Positions 9,111 through 18,113 of a DNA stretch of 64,000 bases are shown here, one piece after another. Source of the stretch: JAUSIF01 sp963711595. GTDB lineage: Bacteria > Pseudomonadota > Alphaproteobacteria > Rhizobiales > Xanthobacteraceae. The first letter of the stretch is position 1. Every line of letters begins with the position of its first letter. The notes below the pieces were generated by a model, which worked only from the letters and a program-made list of their open reading frames with translations, was not told where the DNA came from and did not search any database. Both the position numbers and the translations under genes were made by a program. The stretch is taken from positions 62,001-126,000 of the forward strand of contig CAVQER010000005.1 in the NCBI GenBank assembly GCA_963711595.1, in the 5' to 3' direction.

Positions 9111-9148
9111 CCTCGCGGCATCCGATATCGGTCGCCGCGAGGTCCGAC
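9111..9148 (+). promoter_or_regulatory. Inverted repeat burying the xdhA ribosome binding site
   Basis: A perfect nine-base inverted repeat, CCTCGCGGC (9111-9119) and GCCGCGAGG (9134-9142), flanks a 14-base loop that contains its own small palindrome CCGATATCGG. The right arm includes GAGG, the likely Shine-Dalgarno of xdhA, six bases before ATG 9149. In RNA the hairpin would mask the ribosome binding site; in DNA it could be an operator. Both roles are inferred. Confidence 0.5.
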
Positions 9149-10624
9149 ATGCGCGAGCACATCCGCTTCTATCGCCGCGGCCGCTTGATTGAGCGCGCAG
9201 ATCTCGCGCCGGATCGGACGCTGCTCGACTATCTCCGGCTCGATGAGCGCGCGACCGGCACCAAGGAGGGTTGCGCGGAGGGCGACTGCGGCGCTTGCAC
9301 CGTGGTGCTCCGGCGCTTGCACGACGGCCGGGTCGTGTACGAGCCGGTCAATGCGTGCATCCTGCTCGCGGGCCAGGCCAACGGTGCCGACATAATCACG
9401 GTAGAGGACCTCGCGGACGGCGAGCTGCACCCCGTTCAACGGGCCATGGTGGACCATCATGGCTCGCAATGCGGGTTCTGCACGCCGGGCTTCGTGATGG
9501 CGTTGTTCGCGCTCTATCACCAACCGGCAAAAAGCGCGCCCAACCGGACCCGGACTGTTGAGGCGATCGCGGGAAACTTGTGCCGCTGCACCGGCTATCG
9601 GCCGATCCTCGACGCTGCTCTCGATGCCTGTGGTGGCAAGCACGAGGATCGTTTCTCGCGTGAGGAGAATGAAGTCGCGCGGCGACTTTCATTGCTGGAG
9701 ACCAGCGATGATCTCTTCGTCGGCACGCGCGAACGCTTCTTTGCAGCGCCCGCTTCGGTCGAGACGCTTGCGCGGCTCTACCAACAACATCCCGATGCAA
9801 CACTCGTTTCAGGCGCGACCGACGTCGGACTCTGGATCACGAAAGAACTACGCCCGCTCACCAAGATCATATGGCTCGGCCGCGTGGCAGGGCTCGACCA
9901 GATCGAAAAGCGTCCGAACGAAGTGCGCATCGGAGCGACGGTAACGTTGCAGAGGGTGGAGTCAGCGCTTGCGGCGATCGATTCCGACTTGGGCGAACTC
10001 ATTCGCCGCTTCGGCGGCTGGCAAGTGAGAAGTGTCGCGACCATCGGCGGCAACATCGCAAACGGCTCGCCCATCGGAGACGGCCCGCCCGCGCTGATCG
10101 CCCTCGGTGCCACGCTCGACTTGCAGCGCGGCGAGAAGTTACGCTCGATCGCTCTTGAAGACTTCTTCCTCGATTACAAGAAACAAGATCGCGCCGAAGG
10201 CGAGTTCGTGCGCGCCGTTACGGTGCCCAAGCTCGGAAGTGACGAGCGCTTCCGTTGTTTCAAGGTGTCGAAACGTTACGACCAGGATATTTCCGGCGTG
10301 ATGGGTGCGATCAAGCTTCGGCTGGATGGCAAGAGGATCGCTGACGTGCGTATTGCCTTTGGCGGGATGGCCGGCACGCCGAAGCGCGCGAAGACGCTCG
10401 AGACAAGGCTCAGCGGACTATCGATCGCCGACGCCGGCAGCGTCGATAGCGCACTTTCAAGCCTGGATCGGGACTTCACTCCACTGGACGACATGCGCGC
10501 GAGCAAGAGTTATCGATTGGAAGCCGCACGGGCCTTGGTGGCGAAGGCGATTGCCGAGATCGCAGGCACGTCCTCGGCTGAGACGCGCGTGTTCGGATGG
10601 AGATCCGATGCACACGCTGCCTGA
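9149..10624 (+). CDS. xdhA: Xanthine dehydrogenase small subunit (2Fe-2S and FAD domains)
   Basis: 491 residues. The N-terminal plant-type ferredoxin cluster is at CAEGDCGAC (about 44-52), the second 2Fe-2S cluster has CGFC and CRCTGY (about 109-150), and the FAD domain of the molybdenum hydroxylase family begins near 205 (VSGATDVGLW, then TIGGNIANGSPIGDGPPAL). With XdhB it oxidises hypoxanthine and xanthine to urate, passing electrons from Mo through the Fe-S clusters to FAD and NAD. The end overlaps the start of xdhB by 17 bases. This is the first gene of the purine operon. Confidence 0.95.
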   Translation: MREHIRFYRRGRLIERADLAPDRTLLDYLRLDERATGTKEGCAEGDCGACTVVLRRLHDGRVVYEPVNACILLAGQANGADIITVEDLADGELHPVQRAMVDHHGSQCGFCTPGFVMALFALYHQPAKSAPNRTRTVEAIAGNLCRCTGYRPILDAALDACGGKHEDRFSREENEVARRLSLLETSDDLFVGTRERFFAAPASVETLARLYQQHPDATLVSGATDVGLWITKELRPLTKIIWLGRVAGLDQIEKRPNEVRIGATVTLQRVESALAAIDSDLGELIRRFGGWQVRSVATIGGNIANGSPIGDGPPALIALGATLDLQRGEKLRSIALEDFFLDYKKQDRAEGEFVRAVTVPKLGSDERFRCFKVSKRYDQDISGVMGAIKLRLDGKRIADVRIAFGGMAGTPKRAKTLETRLSGLSIADAGSVDSALSSLDRDFTPLDDMRASKSYRLEAARALVAKAIAEIAGTSSAETRVFGWRSDAHAA

Positions 10625-12935
10625 CAAGCGTCCTGCCGGCAGCGTCGCCGCACCGAAGGTGGTTCGGCGCCTTATCGCTCACGATAGTGCCGTGCGCCAC
10701 GTGGCTGGAACTGCGACTTACGTTGACGATATCCGCGAGCCCGAGGGAACGCTGCATGTCGCGCCTGGTGGCTCGCCAGTTGCGCGGGGCCGCATCAGGA
10801 CGTTGGACCTCGACGCGGTACGCAAGGCACCCGGCGTAGTCGCGGTGCTCACGGCGGCGGACATTCCCGGTCACAACAACGTTGGAGCAATCGTCCCCGA
10901 TGAGCCTGTGCTCGCGGAAAAGGAAATTGCGTTCCACGGCCAGCCGATTTTCGCCGTCGTCGCCGATACCTTCCTTTCCGCACGGCGAGCCGTGAAACTC
11001 GCGAAAGTCGAGGTTGACGCCGAGAAGCCGCTGATCGACGTCGAGGATGCGCTTGCGGCTGGCTCCCGCGTACTCGACGACTACGATTTCCTGGTCGGCG
11101 ATGTAGCAGCAGCGCTTGAGAGCACCCCGCAGCGCCTCAAAGGAAGCATTCGGATCGGCGGCCAGGAGCATTTCTATCTTGAGGGCCAGGCCGCGCTCGC
11201 GATTCCGCTCGAAGAGGGCGATCTGCTTGTCCACTCCTCGACGCAGCATCCGAGCGAAGTGCAGCACATCGTGGCGCACATGCTGGGCATCAAACTCGCC
11301 GCGGTGACGGTCGAAGTGCGCCGCATGGGCGGCGGCTTCGGCGGCAAGGAGAGCCAGGCGTCGCAGTGGGCCGCGCTTGCGTCACTCGCCGCGCATGTCA
11401 CCAAACGGCCGTGCAAGCTGCGGCTCGATCGCGACGCCGACATGATCATGACCGGCAAACGGCATGACTTCCGCGCCGACTACGAGGTGGGTTTCGACGA
11501 GACGGGACGTCTTCTCGCTTACGACGTCCAGCTAGCCGCACGATGCGGCCACTCCGTGGATCTTTCGCCGGGTGTCGTGGACCGCGCCATGTTCCATGCG
11601 GACAACGCCTATTTCCTTCCGGCGGCCGCGATCCGTTCCAAACGATTGAAGACCAACACGGTATCGGCGACCGCCTTCCGCGGTTTCGGCGGACCCCAGG
11701 GCATGATGGCGATCGAGCGCGCGATCGACGCAATCGCCTGGAAACTTGCCATCGATCCGCTCGATGTCCGAAGACGGAATTTCTACACCGACGGCCGTGA
11801 CGTGACGCCTTACGGCATGAAGATCGAAGACAACGTTCTGCCCGAGCTAATCGGCCAACTCGAACGGAGCTCGGACTACCGCAAGCGTCGCACGACGATC
11901 GGAGAATTCAACGCCGCAAGCAAATGGCTCAAGCGCGGCATTGCGCTGACCCCGGTTAAATTCGGCATCTCCTTCACCAACATCTCGATGAACCAGGCCG
12001 GCGCGCTCGTGCACGTCTATCGAGACGGTTCCGTGCATCTCAACCACGGCGGCACGGAGATGGGGCAGGGGCTGTTCGTGAAGATCCAGCAGGTCGTAGC
12101 GGAAGCCTTTGGCCTTTCGCTGGAACGGGTGCGGATCACCGCGACGACAACCGGCAAGGTGCCAAACACTTCACCGACGGCAGCCTCTGCGGGCTCGGAC
12201 ATCAATGGAATGGCTGCGCTCGCCGCCGCGCAGACCATTCGCGGACGCCTTGAGCAATTTGCCGCCGAGTATTGCAAGGCCCCGCGCGAGCAAATCGAAT
12301 TCCGCGACGATCAGGTCGTGGTCGGCAACCGCACGATGCCGTTCGAGGAACTCGTCGAGGCGGCATACCGTGCGCGCGTGCAGCTCTCGGCGACCGGGTT
12401 CTACGCTACGCCCAGGATCGACTTCGACCGTGCCAAAGGGAAAGGCCGGCCGTTCTTCTATTTCGCCTACGGAGCTGCCTGCTCCGAAGTTTTGATCGAC
12501 ACAACGACCGGCGAGATGCGCGTTCTACGCGCGGACTTGCTGCACGACTGCGGACGCTCGCTCAATCCCGCCGTCGATCTTGGTCAGATCGAAGGCGGCT
12601 TCGTCCAGGGCGTCGGCTGGCTCACGAGCGAAGAGCTCGTGTTCGACAAGAACGGCCGCCTCACGACGCATGCGCCGTCCACCTACAAGATACCCACCGC
12701 TTTCGATCTTCCCGAAGATTTTCGCGTTGCTTTGTTCGAGAACAGCAACCGCGAGGACACGATCTGGCGTTCGAAGGCGGTGGGCGAGCCTCCTCTCATG
12801 CTTGGCATTTCGGTTTTTGCGGCGATCGCCGACGCGATCCACGCGATCGCGCCCGGTCGACCTGTGCCGCTTGACGCTCCGGCCACACCGGAGGCGATCC
12901 TCCGGGCCGTACAGGCGGTGCGCGGAGGTGCGTGA
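10608..12935 (+). CDS. xdhB: Xanthine dehydrogenase large subunit (molybdopterin-binding)
   Basis: 775 residues, the usual XdhB length. The a/b hammerhead domain (GTATYVDDI) is followed by Mo-cofactor binding regions GGGFGGKESQ, FRGFGGPQGM and GGTEMGQGL; the catalytic glutamate of the family lies near the C-terminus in the segment KAVGEPPLMLG. The frame is open back to 10305 inside xdhA, but homology begins at ATG 10608. The xdhC start overlaps the stop (ATGA type), consistent with one operon and with XdhC acting on this subunit. Confidence 0.95.
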   Translation: MHTLPDKRPAGSVAAPKVVRRLIAHDSAVRHVAGTATYVDDIREPEGTLHVAPGGSPVARGRIRTLDLDAVRKAPGVVAVLTAADIPGHNNVGAIVPDEPVLAEKEIAFHGQPIFAVVADTFLSARRAVKLAKVEVDAEKPLIDVEDALAAGSRVLDDYDFLVGDVAAALESTPQRLKGSIRIGGQEHFYLEGQAALAIPLEEGDLLVHSSTQHPSEVQHIVAHMLGIKLAAVTVEVRRMGGGFGGKESQASQWAALASLAAHVTKRPCKLRLDRDADMIMTGKRHDFRADYEVGFDETGRLLAYDVQLAARCGHSVDLSPGVVDRAMFHADNAYFLPAAAIRSKRLKTNTVSATAFRGFGGPQGMMAIERAIDAIAWKLAIDPLDVRRRNFYTDGRDVTPYGMKIEDNVLPELIGQLERSSDYRKRRTTIGEFNAASKWLKRGIALTPVKFGISFTNISMNQAGALVHVYRDGSVHLNHGGTEMGQGLFVKIQQVVAEAFGLSLERVRITATTTGKVPNTSPTAASAGSDINGMAALAAAQTIRGRLEQFAAEYCKAPREQIEFRDDQVVVGNRTMPFEELVEAAYRARVQLSATGFYATPRIDFDRAKGKGRPFFYFAYGAACSEVLIDTTTGEMRVLRADLLHDCGRSLNPAVDLGQIEGGFVQGVGWLTSEELVFDKNGRLTTHAPSTYKIPTAFDLPEDFRVALFENSNREDTIWRSKAVGEPPLMLGISVFAAIADAIHAIAPGRPVPLDAPATPEAILRAVQAVRGGA

Positions 12936-13904
12936 TGGAACCGTGGCGCACCATTCTCAAGCTAATCGAGCGGGATGGAGCAGCCGCACTCGTGACCGTC
13001 GCTCAAGTTGACGGTTCGACGCCGCGCGAAGCGGGCGCACGGATGGTAGTGGCGCGCAACGGTGCGATCACGGGATCCATCGGCGGCGGCCCGCTCGAAT
13101 GGGCCGCAGTCGATCTCGCAAAGCAGATGATCGTTGCAGGACGCAGCGCCCAATGGAAGACCGTATCGCTCGGTCCCGCACTCGATCAATGCTGCGGAGG
13201 ACGCGCCGAACTCCTGCACGAATCTTTCGGCGCGGAAGACGAGGCCTGGGTCGCCCCGCTGGCCGCCTTCGATCAATCGGAGTTGAACGTACGGGCGGAG
13301 CAGACAGGTTCCGGGCCATATCGCCGGCGTATCGTCGATACGAAAGCTTCGGCGGACCCGGTCGTTCGTGAGTTCCTCCGGCAACCTGATCGAACGGTTC
13401 GATGAGACGCGAACGTCCGTGCTTCTGTACGGCGCTGGCCACGTCGGCCGCGCGCTGGTCGCCGCCCTGGCACCCTTGCCCTTTTCGGTCCACTGGATCG
13501 ACGATCGCCCGGACGCTTTCGATGGCGCCCGCACCCTCGGCGCCCGCACCGTTGTGTCGGCGCTTCCCGAGGCGGAATTGCGCGACGCTCAGGGCGGCAG
13601 TTTCATCATCGTGATGACCCATAGCCACGCGCTCGATCTCGCGATCGTTGCGGCGGCACTCCCCGACGCACGGTTTCCCTATGTCGGATTGATCGGCAGC
13701 GCCACGAAGCGCGCGTTGTTCGAGCGCAGGCTCGCGGAGTTCGGGGTGCCAGGAGCGGATATTGCCCGGCTCGTTTGTCCGATCGGCGTGAAAGGTATCG
13801 CCGGCAAGTCACCTCCCGTGATCGCTGCGGCCGTCGCCGCTGAATTGCTGGTCGAACGTGAACGCGCTAACGCCATACCCCGCACGGAGCTGGCCCTTGG
13901 CTGA
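12932..13904 (+). pseudogene. xdhC: xdhC, molybdenum cofactor insertion protein, split by a +1 frameshift
   Basis: XdhC binds and delivers the sulfurated molybdenum cofactor to XdhB. Here the N-terminal XdhC/CoxI domain (12932-13405, with GSTPREAGARMVV and GGGPLEW) and the C-terminal Rossmann domain (from about 13368 to 13904, with LLYGAGHVGRALV, MTHSHALDL and GLIGSATKRA) are in different frames. Dropping one T at 13373/13374 joins them as VVRESSGNLIERFDE, which is what a full-length protein of about 320 residues should read. A GTG at 13368 could in principle start the second half separately. A sequence error is the simplest cause; the flanking genes are intact. Confidence 0.85.
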
Positions 13905-14379
13905 TGCAAATGAAGGAGACCGCGAGTTCATGCGCGCCGCAATTTCGCTCGCCCGCAGGAACGCCTCGAGCGCCGAGGGAGGGCCCTTTGGTGCGGTGGT
14001 CGTATTTGAAGGCAAGGTGGTGGGTGAGGGACGCAATCAGGTCACGACAACAAACGATCCGACGGCCCACGCCGAAGTCGTCGCAATCCGTGCGGCTGCG
14101 AAAAACCTCGGCCGCTTCGATCTGAAGGGCTGCGTCGTCTATACGAGTTGCGAGCCGTGCCCGATGTGCCTCGCCGCCGCCTATTGGGCGCGCGTAGACA
14201 AGGTCGTGTACTCGGCGACGCAGAACGAGGCCGCAGCCGCAGGCTTCGACGACGCGTTTCTCTACGAGGAGCTCGCCAAGCACCAATCCGAGCGCACGCT
14301 CAAAACGTTCCAGGTCAGGACCGACGACGAAGATCCCTTTGCGGTCTGGCTCGCCAACCCGAACCGAATTCCCTACTAG
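13897..14379 (+). CDS. guaD: Guanine deaminase (nucleoside deaminase fold)
   Basis: 160 residues. The zinc motif pair is clear: HAEV with the catalytic glutamate (PTAHAEVVAIRAA) and PCPMC preceded by TSCE. The spacing and the C-terminal GFDDAFLYEEL closely follow the Bacillus GuaD type, which converts guanine to xanthine, the substrate of the XdhAB enzyme encoded just upstream. TTG 13897 is chosen as start: it gives the normal family N-terminus and has GGAG at 13886-13889, seven bases before it; ATG 13930 would remove the first helix, and GTG 13858 would run 46 bases into xdhC. Confidence 0.88.
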   Translation: MADANEGDREFMRAAISLARRNASSAEGGPFGAVVVFEGKVVGEGRNQVTTTNDPTAHAEVVAIRAAAKNLGRFDLKGCVVYTSCEPCPMCLAAAYWARVDKVVYSATQNEAAAAGFDDAFLYEELAKHQSERTLKTFQVRTDDEDPFAVWLANPNRIPY

Positions 14380-14383
14380 CGCA

Positions 14384-15562
14384 ATGGACGTCTTCGTCGC
14401 CGATTGGCTGAACCTGATCTTGCGCTGGGCCCACATGGTCGTGGGTATCGGCTGGATCGGCACCTCGTTCTATTTCATTGCCCTCGATCTCGGGCTTCGC
14501 AAGGATAAGGGCACGCCGACCGGAGTTTTCGGCGACCAGTGGCAGGTGCACGGCGGCGGCTTCTATCATGTGCGGAAATTCACCGTAGCTCCGCCGCAAC
14601 TACCGGAGCATCTCGTCTGGTTTCGCTGGGAGGCGTACCTGACATGGGCGACGGGGTTCGGTCTGCTGATCGTCCAGTACTACTGGAACGCGCGCGCGTA
14701 CCTGATCGACCCGACGGTGATGGATTTGACGCCGGCCGCGGCCATCGCGATCTCGGTTGCGACCCTCATTGCCGGCTGGCTGATCTACGACTTGATCTGC
14801 CGCTCGCCTATCGGCGAGCGGCCGGTCATGCTCTCCGCCGTCGTGTTCGCGCTCATCGTGGCCGCGAGCCATGGACTAAGTCAGGTATTTTCCGGCCGCG
14901 GCGCGTTCATCCACGTCGGGTCGCTCGTCGGCACGATCATGGCTGCAAACGTGTTTCTGGTCATCGTTCCGAACCAGAAGAAGATGGTCGCGCAGCTGAT
15001 CGCCGGCCAGGAGCCGGACCCGAAATACGGTGCAATCGGCAAGCAGCGGTCGGTGCACAACAACTACCTGACGCTTCCCGTCCTGTTGATGATGGTCTCC
15101 AACCACTATCCGATGCTCTACAGCCACCCCTACTCGTGGCTCGTGGTGGCGCTGATCATCGTGGTCGGGGGACTGGTCCGTCATCTCATCAACCGCCATG
15201 ATGCGGGCGACGACTTCAACGCCTATAGCTGGGCAGCACCCGTCGCCGCGATTGCACTCGCGTCCGCGATCACGGTGACCGCTCCGCGTTCGGCTACGAG
15301 TTCCGTGCAAGTTGCGGATTCCGAGGTGCTCGCTATCGTCAACCACCACTGCACGGTTTGCCATGCGCGCCGGCCAAAGCATCCGGGTTTTGCGGAGGCG
15401 CCGAAGGACATGCGGATCGAAACGATCGGGGACGTCCGCCAATACGCGCGCCTGATCCGCGTCCAGGCGGTGCAATCGAATGCTATGCCGCTTGGCAATG
15501 AAACACGCATGTCGGTCGAAGAACGGGAAAAGCTCGGCGCCTGGCTCGGAGCGCAGAAATGA
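14384..15562 (+). CDS. puuD: Membrane urate hydroxylase with C-terminal cytochrome c domain
   Basis: 392 residues. The N-terminal part has about eight membrane segments beginning LILRWAHMVVGIGWIGTSF, characteristic of PuuD; the C-terminal 90 residues form a periplasmic cytochrome c-like domain with haem site CTVCH (about 323-327). PuuD oxidises urate to 5-hydroxyisourate and feeds electrons to the respiratory chain rather than to oxygen as uricase does. The start at 14384 lies four bases after the guaD stop. The downstream amidohydrolase overlaps its end (ATGA), so it is in the same operon. Confidence 0.9.
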   Translation: MDVFVADWLNLILRWAHMVVGIGWIGTSFYFIALDLGLRKDKGTPTGVFGDQWQVHGGGFYHVRKFTVAPPQLPEHLVWFRWEAYLTWATGFGLLIVQYYWNARAYLIDPTVMDLTPAAAIAISVATLIAGWLIYDLICRSPIGERPVMLSAVVFALIVAASHGLSQVFSGRGAFIHVGSLVGTIMAANVFLVIVPNQKKMVAQLIAGQEPDPKYGAIGKQRSVHNNYLTLPVLLMMVSNHYPMLYSHPYSWLVVALIIVVGGLVRHLINRHDAGDDFNAYSWAAPVAAIALASAITVTAPRSATSSVQVADSEVLAIVNHHCTVCHARRPKHPGFAEAPKDMRIETIGDVRQYARLIRVQAVQSNAMPLGNETRMSVEEREKLGAWLGAQK

Positions 15563-16788
15563 CGCTCGACACCGCGGACCTCGGCCGCCGCGCGGAGGCT
15601 ATGCTGGACGAACTCGCCGCCATTTCCGCTGAGCCCGATCGACTGGTGCGATTTTTTCTGTCACCCGAGCATCGCCGTGCGGCGGATCTTGTCGCGCAAT
15701 GGATGCGCGAGATCGGGCTTGAAGTCTTCGAGGATGAGATCGGCAATGTACGGGGACGCATCGGCAGGCCGCCGTATCTTATTCTCGGCTCGCACATCGA
15801 CACCGTGATCGATGCCGGCCGCTACGACGGCCCGCTCGGCGTCGTCGTTCCGATCCTCGCCGTCGACACGTTGCAGCGGATGAAGTCGCTGCCGCCGCTC
15901 GGCATCGAGCTCGTGGCATTCGGAGACGAAGAGGGCTCGCGTTTCCCGTCGACCCTGCCCAGCTCCGCGGCGATGGCGGGGCATTTCGACCCAAAACACT
16001 GGGCCCTTAAGGACTTAACCGGCATCACGTGCGAGGAGGCGCTGCGTGAGTACGGCAAGGATCCGGCGAAAATCCAGTCCGCGGCGATCCCGCGCGGGGA
16101 GGCGGCCGCCTTCGTCGAGGTGCACATCGAGCAGGGTCCGGTTCTCGAAGTAGAGGAGCAACCTCTCGGCGTCGTCACTGCGATTGTTGGACAGACCCGC
16201 CTGCAGGCAACCGTTACGGGCGAAGCCGGCCACGCCGGAACCGTGCCGATGAACCTGCGGCGCGATGCGCTCGCGGGCGCCGCTGAAATGATCCTCACGG
16301 CGGAAGCGATCGCCCGCGACCACGCAGGCGACGCGATGGTCGCGACCGTCGGCCGAGTCGAAGCCCGCCCGGGTGCCGCCAACATCGTCGCTGGCGTTGC
16401 TCGCTTCACGCTCGATCTTCGCTCCGCCTCCGATACGGCGCGCACCGCGGCCGTCGAGCGCTTCGAGCGCGAATCCCGGGCGATAGCGGACCGGCGTAGA
16501 CTCGGCCTGGCGATCGATCCGATTCACACGATCCGAACGACGCCCTGCGACACCAAGATTCAGGAGCAACTGGCGGCCGCAGTTTCCGTGCGCGGCGCAA
16601 GGCCGATCAAGCTTCCTTCGGGTGCGGGGCATGACGGTTTGATGATGTCGAAGCTCTGCCCCATCGGTATGTTGTTCGTGCGCTGTAAGGGTGGCGTGAG
16701 CCACAATCCGGCTGAATACGCGACACCACAGGATATCGGCGTGGCGACCGCGGCCCTCATCGCCTTCATCGAGAAGTTCAAACCATAG
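15559..16788 (+). CDS. Allantoate amidohydrolase-like (M20 hydantoinase/carbamoylase family)
   Basis: 409 residues. Metal-binding motifs of the M20 carbamoylase group are visible: GSHIDTVIDAGRYDGPLG (about 76-93), FGDEEGSRFPS (about 121-131) and VEVHIEQGP (about 187-195), plus GAGHDGLMMSKLCP near the C-terminus. Members are allantoate amidohydrolase (AllC), ureidoglycolate amidohydrolase or N-carbamoyl amino acid hydrolases. In a urate operon allantoate or ureidoglycolate is the likely substrate. Overlaps the puuD stop by four bases. Confidence 0.85.
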   Translation: MTLDTADLGRRAEAMLDELAAISAEPDRLVRFFLSPEHRRAADLVAQWMREIGLEVFEDEIGNVRGRIGRPPYLILGSHIDTVIDAGRYDGPLGVVVPILAVDTLQRMKSLPPLGIELVAFGDEEGSRFPSTLPSSAAMAGHFDPKHWALKDLTGITCEEALREYGKDPAKIQSAAIPRGEAAAFVEVHIEQGPVLEVEEQPLGVVTAIVGQTRLQATVTGEAGHAGTVPMNLRRDALAGAAEMILTAEAIARDHAGDAMVATVGRVEARPGAANIVAGVARFTLDLRSASDTARTAAVERFERESRAIADRRRLGLAIDPIHTIRTTPCDTKIQEQLAAAVSVRGARPIKLPSGAGHDGLMMSKLCPIGMLFVRCKGGVSHNPAEYATPQDIGVATAALIAFIEKFKP

Positions 16789-16807
16789 TTCGAAAGCGAG
16801 CTTCCCC

Positions 16808-18016
16808 GTGGCCGACAGCTACTACGACTTTGCCCGCGCCGTTGCGTTCCTAAAGGCGCTGGTCCGCGTCCCGTCCGACAATCCGCCGGGGGACTGCGCG
16901 CGTCACGCCGATGAAGCCGCGACGCTGCTCGGTGCGCTCGGCTTCAAGGTGGAGCGGCATCGCGTTCCGGATGCGCTCGTGCGCAAGCACGGCATGCGGT
17001 CCGTGACCAACCTGGTCATCCGCGAGCGTTTCGGGAGCGGGAAGGGGCCAGTCATTGCGTTGAACGCTCACGGCGATGTGGTGCCGCCGGGACGGGGTTG
17101 GAGCGCCGATCCCTATGGCGCCGTCGAGCGAGACGGCGCGATCTACGGCCGGGGCGCCGCAGTCTCGAAATCCGACTTCGCGACGTATGCCTTCGCTTTG
17201 CGTGCGCTGAAAGCGCGGCCCGATGGTCTCGAAGGAACGGTTGAACTGCATTTCACTTACGACGAAGAGGCAGGGGGCGATATCGGCCCGAAGTGGCTGC
17301 TCGAACAGAAGATCAGCAAACCCGATCTCGTGATTTGCGCGGGGTTTTCCTATTCGATCGTGACCACGCACGCCGGTTGCCTGCATCTGGAGATCGCCGT
17401 GCATGGGAAACAGGCGCACGCCGCGATGCCGGAGACCGGTGCGGACGCACTCGCCACTGCTAACGACGTGCTCACCGCGATCTACGGCGAGCGCCGCCGT
17501 TTGCTCAAGACGAAGAGCAAGATGCCTGGTATCGGCTCCCCGAAAATCAACGTGGGTTTGATCTCCGGCGGCATCAACACAAACGTGGTGCCCGATCTCG
17601 TCACCATGCGCGTAGATCGCCGCCTGATTCCGGAGGAGAACGGGCGAAAGGTCGAACGCGACCTGACCGAGCTCATTCGCAGGGCCGGCAAGCGAAAAGG
17701 CATCGACGTTCAGGTAAAGCGGGTCCTACTCGCTGAGCCATTGAAGCCCGGCCGCGGAATTGAGCGCCTTGTCGAACCCATCCGCCGCCACGCGCGGGAA
17801 ATCCTCAAACTCGACATCAAGCCGACCGGCGTCCCCCTCTACACAGACGCGCGCCACTACGCGGAACGCAAAATTCCGACCGTGCTCTACGGCGCCGGGC
17901 CGCGCTCAATTCTGGAAGCGAATGCTCATCGTGCCGACGAGCATGTGCGCATCAAGGACCTTGAGGCGGCAATACAGATTATTGCAGGAACGCTCAGAGA
18001 TTTGTTGAAGGCTTGA
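16808..18016 (+). CDS. M20 family metallopeptidase (ArgE/DapE-like)
   Basis: 402 residues beginning at GTG 16808. The catalytic metal motifs are ALNAHGDVVPPG (about 78-89) and TYDEEAGGD (about 151-159), with a dimerisation domain around residues 190-300 (GKQAHAAMPETGADA). It resembles acetylornithine deacetylase/succinyl-diaminopimelate desuccinylase. It lies 19 bases downstream of the allantoate amidohydrolase, so a role in ureide or related amide hydrolysis is possible, but the family is too broad to name a substrate. Confidence 0.85.
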   Translation: MADSYYDFARAVAFLKALVRVPSDNPPGDCARHADEAATLLGALGFKVERHRVPDALVRKHGMRSVTNLVIRERFGSGKGPVIALNAHGDVVPPGRGWSADPYGAVERDGAIYGRGAAVSKSDFATYAFALRALKARPDGLEGTVELHFTYDEEAGGDIGPKWLLEQKISKPDLVICAGFSYSIVTTHAGCLHLEIAVHGKQAHAAMPETGADALATANDVLTAIYGERRRLLKTKSKMPGIGSPKINVGLISGGINTNVVPDLVTMRVDRRLIPEENGRKVERDLTELIRRAGKRKGIDVQVKRVLLAEPLKPGRGIERLVEPIRRHAREILKLDIKPTGVPLYTDARHYAERKIPTVLYGAGPRSILEANAHRADEHVRIKDLEAAIQIIAGTLRDLLKA

Positions 18017-18020
18017 TCCG

Positions 18021-18104
18021 TCATGGCCGGGCTTGTCCCGGCCATCCACGCCTTGGTCGCTTTTGTATTGAAAGCGTGGATGCCCGGCACAAGGCCGGGC
18101 ATGA
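18021..18104. repeat. Intergenic palindromic repeat element
   Basis: An 84-base imperfect palindrome: the left arm begins TCATGGCCGGGCTTGTCCCG and the right arm ends CACAAGGCCGGGCATGA, with CATCCACG/CGTGGATG as inner arms and an A/T-rich loop. Elements of this form are abundant in Bradyrhizobium-type genomes between genes. It sits between convergent genes (the M20 peptidase and rimO), where such a hairpin could also stop transcription in both directions. Only one copy is seen in this window. Confidence 0.8.
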
Positions 18105-18113
18105 CAAATGATT

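Noticed and set aside
9095..9115. A possible sigma-54 promoter before xdhA (GG ... GC)
   Set aside because: The GG and GC elements are nine, not ten, bases apart and the flanking consensus is poor.
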